The notes below the pieces were generated by a model. It did no database searches and had not been told where the DNA came from. It saw only the letters and a program-made list of their open reading frames with translations. From the NCBI GenBank assembly GCA_946223075.1, contig CAMILZ010000002.1:45127-109126 (forward strand): a DNA stretch of 64,000 nt, read 5' to 3'. Below, piece by piece: positions 1-7,183 of the stretch. The translations under genes were made by a program, and so were the position numbers. Origin of the DNA: an uncultured Dermabacteraceae bacterium (lineage in GTDB: Bacteria; Actinomycetota; Actinomycetes; Actinomycetales; Dermabacteraceae). The first letter of the stretch is position 1. Every line of letters starts with the position of its first letter.

Positions 1-2139
1 ACGCTTGATGTTGCCGACGGCAAGATTCCGCTTGAGCCGGGCGTGAACTCTACGGTGGGGTATGCGGAGATCGACGATTCGACCTCGATGGTGTTTGATT
101 CCGACGGCCGCCTGCGCGCCCGCGCTGCCGAGGAAGGCAGCATCGATCTCTTCGTGTTCGCTGCGGGCCGCGATCACGTGGCCGCCGTGAAGGACTATTT
201 CGAGATTAGTGGCCCTCAGCCGATCGTGCCCAAGTTTGCGCTTGGCAACTGGTGGTCGCGCTACCACCGCTATACCGAGGAGAGCTACCTCGAGCTCATG
301 GATGCGTTCCGCGCGGAGGATATTCCGTTCTCGGTATCGGTGATTGACATGGATTGGCATCTCACCGATGTGGATCCGAAGTACGGTTCGGGATGGACGG
401 GGTACACGTGGAATCGTGATCTGTTCCCGGATCCGGAGCGGTTCCTCGAGGAGCTGCACAAGCGCGGCCTTCGCGTGACCCTCAACATTCACCCGGCCGA
501 TGGGGTGCGCGCATTTGAGGAAGCGTATGAGGCGATGTGCGAGGCGCTCGGCAAGCCCGCCGATGGCACTGCGATCCCGTTCGACGTGAACAACGACGAG
601 TTCATGGATGCCTATTTCGATGTGCTGCACAAGCGCCTCGAGGATGAGGGCACGGACTTTTGGTGGATCGACTGGCAGTCGGGCCCGTATTCGAGCGTCG
701 AGGGCGTGGACCCGCTGTGGGTTCTCAACCACGAGCACTTCACGCGCAGCGCGCGCTCGATCGAGCGCCCGCTCACGTTCTCGCGGTTCGCGGGCCCCGG
801 TTCGCACCGTTACCCCGTGGGTTTTTCGGGCGATGCGATCGTGACGTGGGAGTCGCTCGCATTCCAGCCTGGCTTCACGGCGGCCGCGGCGAACATCGGC
901 TACGGCTGGTGGAGCCACGACATTGGCGGGCACATGGAAGGCTTTCGCGATAACGAGCTCGCGACCCGATGGGTGCAGTTCGGAGTGTTCTCGCCGATCA
1001 ACCGCCTGCACTCGTCGAACTCGCCGTTCGCCGTGAAGGAACCATGGAACTTCCCGGCCCCGCACGGCGATATTCAGGCGGCGCATTTGCGCCTGCGCCA
1101 CCGACTCGTGCCGTATTTGCACGCGATGAATTACCGCGCGCACCACGAAGGCCGTTCGATCGTGGAGCCCGTGTATTTCGAGGCCCCGCAATATCCCGCG
1201 TATCGCAACGACCAGGGGTATCTGTTCGGCTCCGAACTTCTCGTGGCCCCGATTACGCGCCCCGCCGCGAAGGACGTGGGCCGCGGCAGCGTCGAGCCGA
1301 TCCTGCCCGGCGGCATGTGGTTCGACCTGTTCACCGAGCAGCGCTACGGCACCCCCGATTCGGGTGCGTTCACGCAGGAAATGTTCCGCTCGCTCGGCTC
1401 GATTCCCGTGCTCGTGCGCGCTGGCGGCATCCTCCCGCTCACACCGGCGAACGCCGTCCCCGAGAAAATCGAGGACAACCCCGAGGTTCTCGAGCTCATC
1501 GTCGCCGCGGGTGGCGACGGCGAATTCACGCTCCACGAAGAGTGGAAGGCGGGCGACGATCTCGTGTGGAGTCACGTGCGTGTGGCCGTGCAGGCGTCGG
1601 AAAACACTCTCACCCTCACCATCCCCGCCGACACTCCCGAGGTGGCGCGCGAGGCGCTCGAGCGGCGCGAGTGGCGCATTCGGTTGCTCGGGCATGACCC
1701 GGCTGGGTTCGGGGATCTGAAGGCGAGCGGGTCCGACGCTTCTTTCGCTCCCGGCGCCGAGAAACTCGCCGATGATCTGCGCGTTCACAAGCTCAGCCCA
1801 GCCGATCGCCCCGCACCGCATGCCTCGACGATCACCGTCACGGGCCTCAAGGTCGGCACAGAAGCGACGCTCACGAGTGCCGGTTTCGGCACCGTTCTCG
1901 ACGACACCGAGAAGGGCCGCGAAGTGCGCTACTCGCGACTTCGCGCCCTCGTGAACGATGCCGAGATTGGCTTCACGCTCAAGCAGGCCATCGCCGGCGT
2001 TGCTGCGAAGCGCCCCGAGTCGCTCATGAGTGAGATTTCGGCGTTTGGCAAGGCGCCGTCGGGCCACTTGCCGCGCACGTTCGACTACGAGCAGGCGAGC
2101 CCCGAGCTCATCGCGGCTGTCGCCGAGATTTGGGGTTAG
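1..2139 (+). CDS. GH31 alpha-glucosidase family protein, 5' end outside window
   Basis: The frame is already open at base 1 and runs to TAG at 2137, so the gene enters from the left and its start is missing; the GTG at 43 is not a convincing start. About 712 residues are visible. The GH31 barrel holds the nucleophile region FWWIDWQSG and the acid/base region GFSGDAIVTW, followed by GYGWWSHDIGGH. GH31 enzymes hydrolyse alpha-glucosidic or alpha-xylosidic bonds; the WIDW rather than WxDMxE form of the nucleophile motif marks a bacterial subgroup whose substrate I cannot name. No signal peptide can be judged. Other alpha-glucan genes in the window (GH13, GH65, pullulanase type) suggest intracellular malto-oligosaccharide use. 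The C-terminal beta-rich part carries a partial copy of the dispersed TCCGACG motif near 1731. Confidence 0.9.
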   Translation, partial: TLDVADGKIPLEPGVNSTVGYAEIDDSTSMVFDSDGRLRARAAEEGSIDLFVFAAGRDHVAAVKDYFEISGPQPIVPKFALGNWWSRYHRYTEESYLELMDAFRAEDIPFSVSVIDMDWHLTDVDPKYGSGWTGYTWNRDLFPDPERFLEELHKRGLRVTLNIHPADGVRAFEEAYEAMCEALGKPADGTAIPFDVNNDEFMDAYFDVLHKRLEDEGTDFWWIDWQSGPYSSVEGVDPLWVLNHEHFTRSARSIERPLTFSRFAGPGSHRYPVGFSGDAIVTWESLAFQPGFTAAAANIGYGWWSHDIGGHMEGFRDNELATRWVQFGVFSPINRLHSSNSPFAVKEPWNFPAPHGDIQAAHLRLRHRLVPYLHAMNYRAHHEGRSIVEPVYFEAPQYPAYRNDQGYLFGSELLVAPITRPAAKDVGRGSVEPILPGGMWFDLFTEQRYGTPDSGAFTQEMFRSLGSIPVLVRAGGILPLTPANAVPEKIEDNPEVLELIVAAGGDGEFTLHEEWKAGDDLVWSHVRVAVQASENTLTLTIPADTPEVAREALERREWRIRLLGHDPAGFGDLKASGSDASFAPGAEKLADDLRVHKLSPADRPAPHASTITVTGLKVGTEATLTSAGFGTVLDDTEKGREVRYSRLRALVNDAEIGFTLKQAIAGVAAKRPESLMSEISAFGKAPSGHLPRTFDYEQASPELIAAVAEIWG

Positions 2140-2173
2140 CCCTCACCGAGCCGTATCGAATCCGGCCCGCATC

Positions 2174-2213
2174 GAGCCCTCCCTTCGCACCCACGAGGTA
2201 CGGGGGAGGGCTC
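2174..2213. terminator. Hairpin between convergent genes
   Basis: A perfect 10-bp inverted repeat pairs GAGCCCTCCC at 2174-2183 with GGGAGGGCTC at 2204-2213 around a 20-nt loop. It lies 35 bp after the GH31 stop and just before the end of the convergent minus-strand gene, so it could end transcription from either side. No strong T-run follows. Confidence 0.5.
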
Positions 2214-2236
2214 TCGCGTTTCGGAGGCGTCGCGGA

Positions 2237-2806
2237 CTATAGCGAATCGTTGAGCCGGTTCTGCCGGTGCAGCTCAAGCAGCTGGGGGAGGACCACCGCG
2301 GGGTTGTTGTCGGGGCCAACGAGGCGGGCGCCTTCAGGTGTGAGCTTCGCGCGGAACCTCACCCTCGACGTGCCCCATCTGTAGTAAACGGGAACCCTGA
2401 GGCTCTCACCGTTCGACGTGTGCGCGATGAGGGTGCGAAGCCTCGTGCCGATGAGCTGACCCGGTTCTAAAGAGGTGATTTCGCTCCAAGGCAGGAACTT
2501 TCCCGTGCCTGGCAACGAGCGCATGAGAATGCCTTCTCGCGTGGCCCACACGCCTTGCGTGGTGAAAAGCAGGAATCCGAAAATGAGAAACAGTATGAGG
2601 CCGCTAAAGACGACCGCTTGCGCGGCGCGCTCTGCATCAGAAGTGTCGTGGGGGAAGAGGTTGATCATCACGAGTGCGACCGCGATAAGCACGGCGAAAA
2701 ACGCGCACATTCCGCCATAGACCCAGCGGTAGAAAGCGCCGGGGCCGGACGAAAGGAGAACGTCGCCGCGCTCTTTCTTGGGTGGGACTGGCCAGCGTGA
2801 TGCCAT
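2237..2806 (-). CDS. PH-like (bPH) domain membrane protein
   Basis: Protein of 189 residues. Two membrane segments lie at about 30-50 and 65-88, separated by a short polar loop. The soluble C-terminal half begins with WATREGILMRSLPGTGKFLPWSEI, a layout seen in small actinobacterial membrane proteins with a bacterial pleckstrin-homology-like domain. The function of this family is unknown. The gene is single, convergent with the GH31 gene, with GC content and codon use typical of the window. The start at 2806 leaves a short polar cytoplasmic tail before the first membrane segment. The domain call rests on layout rather than on a diagnostic motif. Confidence 0.6.
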   Translation of the reverse strand: MASRWPVPPKKERGDVLLSSGPGAFYRWVYGGMCAFFAVLIAVALVMINLFPHDTSDAERAAQAVVFSGLILFLIFGFLLFTTQGVWATREGILMRSLPGTGKFLPWSEITSLEPGQLIGTRLRTLIAHTSNGESLRVPVYYRWGTSRVRFRAKLTPEGARLVGPDNNPAVVLPQLLELHRQNRLNDSL

Positions 2807-2899
2807 AGGCGCGCTCCTTCTTGGCGGGGGTCTGACTCAAGTATGGCAGGCGACCGGTGCAGTGTGATGCTGTCGATGACGAAGATTTACAGCTGTGGA

Positions 2900-4708
2900 T
2901 CAGTGCGAGTCGTGTACGTGATTGGTGTTCCGTTCCGATGTCCCTGAAGCATTGTCGCTGGAATCTTTAGCGTTTCTACTTTGCCTACGGGACCATGCCA
3001 TCCAGCCGAAAATGCACAACGCAGTGAAGATAGCTGTGAAGAATGTCCACAGTATCCCCTGGGGGAGTGACGGATCGATGAACAGCGCACCGAGCGAAGG
3101 GATGACGGAAGCGGGAACAAAAATCGCCAACAACAGCTCGAGCTGATGTTCCCTTTCGCGGGTTACTTCTTGATCTTCTTGACGAACCTGTGCTTCAGCT
3201 GCGCGTTGTTCAGTCGAGACATATTCGTACAGGGATGTCTGCTCTGAAATAACTTCCTGCAGCGCCTGGGGGCTGCCAAGGGCGTCTTGGAGGCGTTGCA
3301 GAAACTCAGAGTCGTCTGGGTGTCCTGACACATCGCGAATCCAGTACTTGTTGCGGAAGTAGGCGAGTTTTTCTTGCTGCTCTTGAAGGTAGGAAAGTTG
3401 CCTGTCCAAGCTTTTCGCTCGATGTGTAATTTCACTGGATAGCGAGTTGGTGGAAGTCGTGTGCTTCGGATCTTCGCCGTCTGTTTCGTCACCCCACAAA
3501 AGCTTGAGATTATCAGCATGAAGGTCGAGTTGCATCTTTTGGCGTTGGGCAAGGATGGCGAGGTCGACAAGCCTCGTGTGCATAAGACACTGGTTCGCCC
3601 AACGGTCCATCTTGATTTGGTTGGCAAGCGCCGGAGACGATGACCCATCGATACTCGCGTCGCCGATAAGCGCGAAACCATCGCGCGAGATTCTCGCGTG
3701 ATAGGTGTTTCGCTCAAAGCCTCCGCACTCCGCCGCCTCGGCGCTGCGGGGAGGAAGGCGGAGGGTAGCTTCTGGGTGCACACCATTGGTGGCGAGAAAT
3801 GCCCAACGCTGCTCAAGGGGCCAATCAGTGTGACCTGCCAGCAATGCAGGGCTCTGGATCCCGTCCCCTTCGGGGATCGCATGGGTAAGGAGGAAAGCTC
3901 GAGTGCGGTCTCGAAGGATTAGCGACTGTTTCGATGACGGAGCCGAATAAGGTGCTTTTCCGATATTCAAGAAGCCGCCCCACGTATAAGACGCCGTTTC
4001 TTCGGCGCTACCGAGTTTGGTGAGGTTGATTTCTTTGAGGAAAGGGTCCAGGTAAAAAACGGGCCGGTTCGCGCGCTTGAGTCCCGGGCGGCGCATGCGC
4101 ACCATGAGGTCTGCAAGTTCGTCGTCGCTCATGCTTGGATTGCGGTCCGTTTTCTGGTGGAGATGTAGTACGAGGTACGCGAGGGGTTCACCCTGATAGG
4201 TAAGGACTTCCGCCGCATTCAGGGTGATTTCGCCGAGGTCAGGATCAGGGGTGGAGGGCCCGCCGGGCCGCCCGCCCGACCACGTTGAAAACACCGCGAA
4301 CCGATTGCTGGGACCCTCCGTAGGGAAAGTGACTACTTCAGAAAGTGTAGGGTCCTGGTTGTCTAGCTCGGAGGGGTGTTGATATCCCGGATACCAGATG
4401 TAGCGAGCTGAGCTCTCGAGCGCTTCTTGAAGCTTGACGGAGTGGGTGTATCTCCTGAGTTCTCGGCGCTGTCTGTGGTTTTGGATGGCTGCGCCGTTGC
4501 TTCCTTTTGGTCGGCACGCGTCGACAGGTTTCCAAAGCGCATCGTGAAGGTTGTTGTAAGGGGTCTTCCTGAATCTACTGTTCCTTCGTTCCGTCAGCGT
4601 GCGCGAAACCTTCAACATGCGAAGTTTGTCTTCATCGACTGCACGCGCATCAAACGGAAGGATAAGTGTAAACGAGACATGGGTCCACTGTGACTTTTCG
4701 GTAGCCAT
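2900..4708 (-). CDS. Isolated 602-residue protein with two C-terminal membrane helices, CorA-like layout
   Basis: I do not recognise the N-terminal 400 residues. They look globular and mostly soluble. Residues about 430-530 are charged and helical, with the stretch FRNKYWIRDVSGHPDD and repeated E/Q-rich heptads suggesting a coiled coil. Two hydrophobic segments follow near residues 530-575 and the tail is basic. Globular domain, long helix and two C-terminal membrane helices is the layout of CorA-like channels, but the GMN signature of Mg transporters is absent. The base composition looks less GC-rich than its neighbours and the gene stands alone near tRNA-Lys, both hints of acquisition. A CorA-like effector of a defence system is possible but not shown. 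The start is chosen because TAACAT lies 6 nt upstream of ATG. Confidence 0.6.
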   Translation of the reverse strand: MATEKSQWTHVSFTLILPFDARAVDEDKLRMLKVSRTLTERRNSRFRKTPYNNLHDALWKPVDACRPKGSNGAAIQNHRQRRELRRYTHSVKLQEALESSARYIWYPGYQHPSELDNQDPTLSEVVTFPTEGPSNRFAVFSTWSGGRPGGPSTPDPDLGEITLNAAEVLTYQGEPLAYLVLHLHQKTDRNPSMSDDELADLMVRMRRPGLKRANRPVFYLDPFLKEINLTKLGSAEETASYTWGGFLNIGKAPYSAPSSKQSLILRDRTRAFLLTHAIPEGDGIQSPALLAGHTDWPLEQRWAFLATNGVHPEATLRLPPRSAEAAECGGFERNTYHARISRDGFALIGDASIDGSSSPALANQIKMDRWANQCLMHTRLVDLAILAQRQKMQLDLHADNLKLLWGDETDGEDPKHTTSTNSLSSEITHRAKSLDRQLSYLQEQQEKLAYFRNKYWIRDVSGHPDDSEFLQRLQDALGSPQALQEVISEQTSLYEYVSTEQRAAEAQVRQEDQEVTREREHQLELLLAIFVPASVIPSLGALFIDPSLPQGILWTFFTAIFTALCIFGWMAWSRRQSRNAKDSSDNASGTSERNTNHVHDSH

Positions 4709-4714
4709 GAAATT

Positions 4715-4720
4715 ATGTTA
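4715..4720 (-). promoter_or_regulatory. Candidate -10 for a leaderless transcript of the 602-residue gene
   Basis: On the minus strand TAACAT is followed by six bases and then ATG at 4708. That distance puts the transcription start at or next to the start codon. No good -35 is visible. Confidence 0.4.
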
Positions 4721-4873
4721 TCGAAAGTCAATCGAATCAGGTGACCCGTTTGGAATCTCCGTCAGTCTTTGGTGTCGATGCATTCCGCGCATAGCCAGGG
4801 ATGCGGCAGTAGTTGAACATGGGGTCCAGTTCACCCCTTCCGCTAGTACCCAAGCCTTCCCAGCCGACGCGGC

Positions 4874-5099
4874 TCAAGGTGCTGGGCTACTACCACAAAG
4901 GCGCCATGAGGAAGAAGGTGCAAAGCCCGCCAGGAGAATCGTCCCAATGGCGAACAGTGCTTGTGTGGCTTCTCCAGGATTGAGAACGAGCTACGAGGAG
5001 CCCTCCAACAAGGACCGCGGACATCGCGAAAGTGGCGCCGTGAACGAAGTGGAAAACGCCGCTTGCCAAATTTGCAAGCAAGGCCTCGCCGCGCTCAGG
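4874..5099 (-). pseudogene. Possible remnant of a membrane-protein gene
   Basis: The 650 bp between the 602-residue gene and tRNA-Lys hold no convincing intact gene. On the minus strand one frame reads a hydrophobic run including FHFVHGATFAMSAVLVGGLL (near 5000-5070). After a shift of one frame near 4975 a second hydrophobic run, LFAIGTILLAGFAPSSS, continues to a stop at 4874. An in-frame stop lies just upstream, at 5100-5102. Two hydrophobic runs joined by a frameshift look like the end of a decayed transporter. The family cannot be identified and chance is not excluded. Confidence 0.3.
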
Positions 5100-5320
5100 C
5101 TAGACGGGTCAGCGAAGTGCCTAAGCGATCCCCTTCGCAGCGGGCTTGCCGTGGGCAAGTAGGCATAACCGTCTTAAGCGCGTTCTATGCAGTAATCGGT
5201 GCGCCTTTGGCTGACAATGATGCGGCAAGACGGAGGAAGCGTTCGCACGCGAACGAAGCGGCGCATTTCGAACCTCTCCTGCGTCCGAGGCGTGATGCGC
5301 GTGAAGTGCGCCCCGCGAAC

Positions 5321-5349
5321 TTGGAGGCGGCGCGGGCGGCGGTTATGCT
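5321..5349 (+). promoter_or_regulatory. Promoter of tRNA-Lys
   Basis: TTGGAG at 5321-5326 and TATGCT at 5344-5349 are separated by exactly 17 bp. The predicted start lies about 10-12 bp before the mature tRNA 5' end. Confidence 0.6.
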
Positions 5350-5367
5350 GTTGTAGTTCGAGTAACA

Positions 5368-5441
5368 GGGGCCTTTAGCTCAGTTGGTAGAGCATCGGAC
5401 TTTTAATCCGCGGGTCGCGGGTTCGATCCCCGCAGGGCCCA
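5368..5441 (+). tRNA. tRNA-Lys (anticodon TTT)
   Basis: The acceptor arm GGGCCTT pairs with AGGGCCC (one G-T pair). The D arm is GCTC/GAGC, the anticodon loop CTTTTAA contains TTT, and the T arm is CGGGTTCGATCCCCG. The discriminator is A, and CCA is not encoded. Confidence 0.97.
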
Positions 5442-5452
5442 CTCGACATGTG

Positions 5453-5490
5453 AACGGGCGGCTCGGTCATCGTGACCGGGTCGCCCGTTT
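5453..5490 (+). terminator. Terminator after tRNA-Lys
   Basis: The arms AACGGGCG and CGCCCGTT enclose an inner hairpin CGGTCA/TGACCG, giving a long GC-rich stem 12 bp downstream of the tRNA. The descending arm ends in TTT. Confidence 0.7.
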
Positions 5491-5512
5491 CGCGTGCAGG
5501 CTGCTCACTATC

Positions 5513-5580
5513 TCGTCGTGCCCCCTCCCGATTTCGTCGTGCCTCCCCTCCCGGTTTCGTCGTGTCCCGCCTCTCCCGGC
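5513..5580 (+). repeat. Three degenerate tandem units of 21-24 bp
   Basis: TCGTCGTG recurs at 5513, 5534 and 5557, each followed by a C-rich run ending in TCCCG. The units are imperfect and have no spacer structure. Confidence 0.6.
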
Positions 5581-5811
5581 GAGGTTTTCATTTGGGCCCT
5601 TGCCGTTTTCCCCGCCGACCTCTGCCGGTCTCCCCGCCCCCCTTTCCTCCCTGCCCTGTCCCCGCCCCACCTTTCTTGCCGCTCTTTTTCCCGGCTCCTC
5701 CGATCCGGATCATGAAGATTCTGTGGGTTGGACACCCTGCCACAGCTCTCGCGCACCAGTTTCTTCATAAAGAGTGACGGTGTCGGCCCAAAAATGACGG
5801 CGTCCAAGAGG
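5581..5811. other. Gene-free pyrimidine-rich stretch
   Basis: About 230 bp in which no gene was supported. Bases 5600-5700 are almost entirely C and T on the plus strand. The open frames here give low-complexity Pro/Arg/Ser translations and are judged non-coding. Confidence 0.6.
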
Positions 5812-5840
5812 TTGCGCCCCACGAATCATCTTTTTATAGT
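5812..5840 (+). promoter_or_regulatory. Promoter of the 91-residue gene
   Basis: TTGCGC at 5812-5817 and TATAGT at 5835-5840 are spaced by 17 bp, about 40 bp upstream of the start codon. Confidence 0.6.
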
Positions 5841-5880
5841 TATCTAGACCACGTACGATTCCGACCTACGGGGAACTTCA

Positions 5881-6156
5881 ATGATTAATTACGACCACCT
5901 CCGCGACAACGACGACTTCATGCGAGTGCTCTCGGCCGTGCGAGACAACCGCATCGCCACCGAATACGAAATCGCCGAGATAGAAGACATGGACTTTGAC
6001 GTCGTCGGCGAGCACTTTCGGCTCGCGCAAGCGATCGTTGCCGAGGAAATCGACCACGGCATCGTGCACGATCCATACGGCGCGAGCGTCGCCCAGGGAT
6101 TCATGGCCTGGCTGCGCACCGAGTACCCGAATGGGTCGGCGGCACGGCAGGAGTGA
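5881..6156 (+). CDS. Small acidic hypothetical protein
   Basis: Protein of 91 residues, acidic, with no membrane segment, signal peptide or cysteine cluster. The start ATG follows GGGGA at a suitable distance and a good promoter lies 40 bp upstream, so a real gene is likely. The sequence contains EYEIAEIEDMDFDVVGEHFRLA and a C-terminal amphipathic helix. No family is recognised. It stands between tRNA-Lys and the pab genes with its own terminator and appears monocistronic. Confidence 0.7.
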   Translation: MINYDHLRDNDDFMRVLSAVRDNRIATEYEIAEIEDMDFDVVGEHFRLAQAIVAEEIDHGIVHDPYGASVAQGFMAWLRTEYPNGSAARQE

Positions 6157-6158
6157 TT

Positions 6159-6182
6159 CACCCGGTTGCCCATCGCCGGGTG
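6159..6182 (+). terminator. Hairpin after the 91-residue gene
   Basis: CACCCGG at 6159-6165 pairs with CCGGGTG at 6176-6182, two bases after the stop codon. There is no long T-run. Confidence 0.5.
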
Positions 6183-6280
6183 CTCAGGGGCGGGTGTACC
6201 TTTATCACTGCAGCCAGCGACGATGTCGCCTGCAACGCCCCGTCCATCACTCCGTGCGACCCACGTAAAGGAGCCCTGCT

Positions 6281-7183
6281 GTGCCGCTCGTCGACTCCTT
6301 CCTCGTGCGGGACGGCCGCGCGGTGGCCCCGGATATGCACCGTGAACGTATGCGTGAGGCGGCGCACGGGTTATGGGGAGGCGAGGTAGCAGGACGCGCG
6401 ATCGACTGCGCCGTCGCGGTGCTCTACGACAAGGCCGCGCACGCACTCGGGGGAGAGGCCGGCCTGTTCTTCCCGAAGCTCACCCTTGAGGACGTCGGCG
6501 GCGAGCTCCGCACCGAGGTCAACGCGCGGCCAATCATGGAGGCTCGCCTCGAAATGACCGCGCATCTCATCGCCTACCCCGGCTCCGACGAGCGCACCCA
6601 TCCGCGCTTCAAGGGCCCCGATTTCGCGTGGCAGGAACGGGTGCGCGCGTGGGCCGTCGAGCGCGGCGCGAGCGACGCCCTTCTGCGGGCACGCGGGGCG
6701 GGGGCACGCAGCGCCAGCGGGTCCGACGCCACCCACGCCAACGGCGGCCCGAATACCACTCTCGCACCGGGCGACGCCACGATTTCCGACGCCACCCCTC
6801 ACTCCCTCGCCCCTCAACTCCACTACAGCGAAACCGCCTTCGGAAGCGTCGCGCTGTGGTCGAACGGCGTGCTCGTCACGAGCAGCGAAACCGACCGACT
6901 TCCGAGCATCACCGAGCGCATGATCGTGGAGATCGCGCGCGAGCGCGGTCACGAAACCCTCGCAGCGCCTCTCACAAAGCAGCGCCTCCTCGAGGCCGAC
7001 GCCATCTGGCTCCTCAGTTCGCTGCACGGCATCCGCGAGGCAACCGTCGGACTCACGGATCTCCCAGCCCCGCACATCGCCAGCACCTATGCGCCACCCC
7101 GCGGCCCCTTCGCCCCCGCCGCGCGAGACTTCCAGGCCGCGCTGTGGGAGAGCGCCGAACCGATCGGGGAGCTTGCCGCATGA
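6281..7183 (+). CDS. pabC: Probable 4-amino-4-deoxychorismate lyase (PabC-like)
   Basis: A 300-residue protein beginning at GTG 6281 after AAAGGAG. It has the fold-type IV PLP features of aminotransferase IV/ADC lyase proteins: an N-terminal VDSFLVRDGRAV, and a C-terminal half with NGVLVTSSETDRLPSITERMIVEIARERG and a later ADAIWLLSSLHGIREA. ADC lyase turns aminodeoxychorismate into p-aminobenzoate and pyruvate for folate synthesis. Its stop overlaps the start of the fused pabAB gene by 4 nt, which supports the role. A low-complexity insertion around residues 145-180 carries a partial copy of the dispersed TCCGACG motif at 6720. The catalytic lysine was not pinned down, so the assignment leans on context. 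Confidence 0.75.
   Translation: MPLVDSFLVRDGRAVAPDMHRERMREAAHGLWGGEVAGRAIDCAVAVLYDKAAHALGGEAGLFFPKLTLEDVGGELRTEVNARPIMEARLEMTAHLIAYPGSDERTHPRFKGPDFAWQERVRAWAVERGASDALLRARGAGARSASGSDATHANGGPNTTLAPGDATISDATPHSLAPQLHYSETAFGSVALWSNGVLVTSSETDRLPSITERMIVEIARERGHETLAAPLTKQRLLEADAIWLLSSLHGIREATVGLTDLPAPHIASTYAPPRGPFAPAARDFQAALWESAEPIGELAA

Noticed and set aside
4769..5356. Plus-strand frames between the CorA-like gene and tRNA-Lys
   Set aside because: Translations are Arg-rich without hydrophobic or domain structure, and no ribosome sites fit.
5513..5580. Short tandem units TCGTCGTG considered as a CRISPR array
   Set aside because: Only three units, degenerate, no spacers of uniform length and no cas genes.
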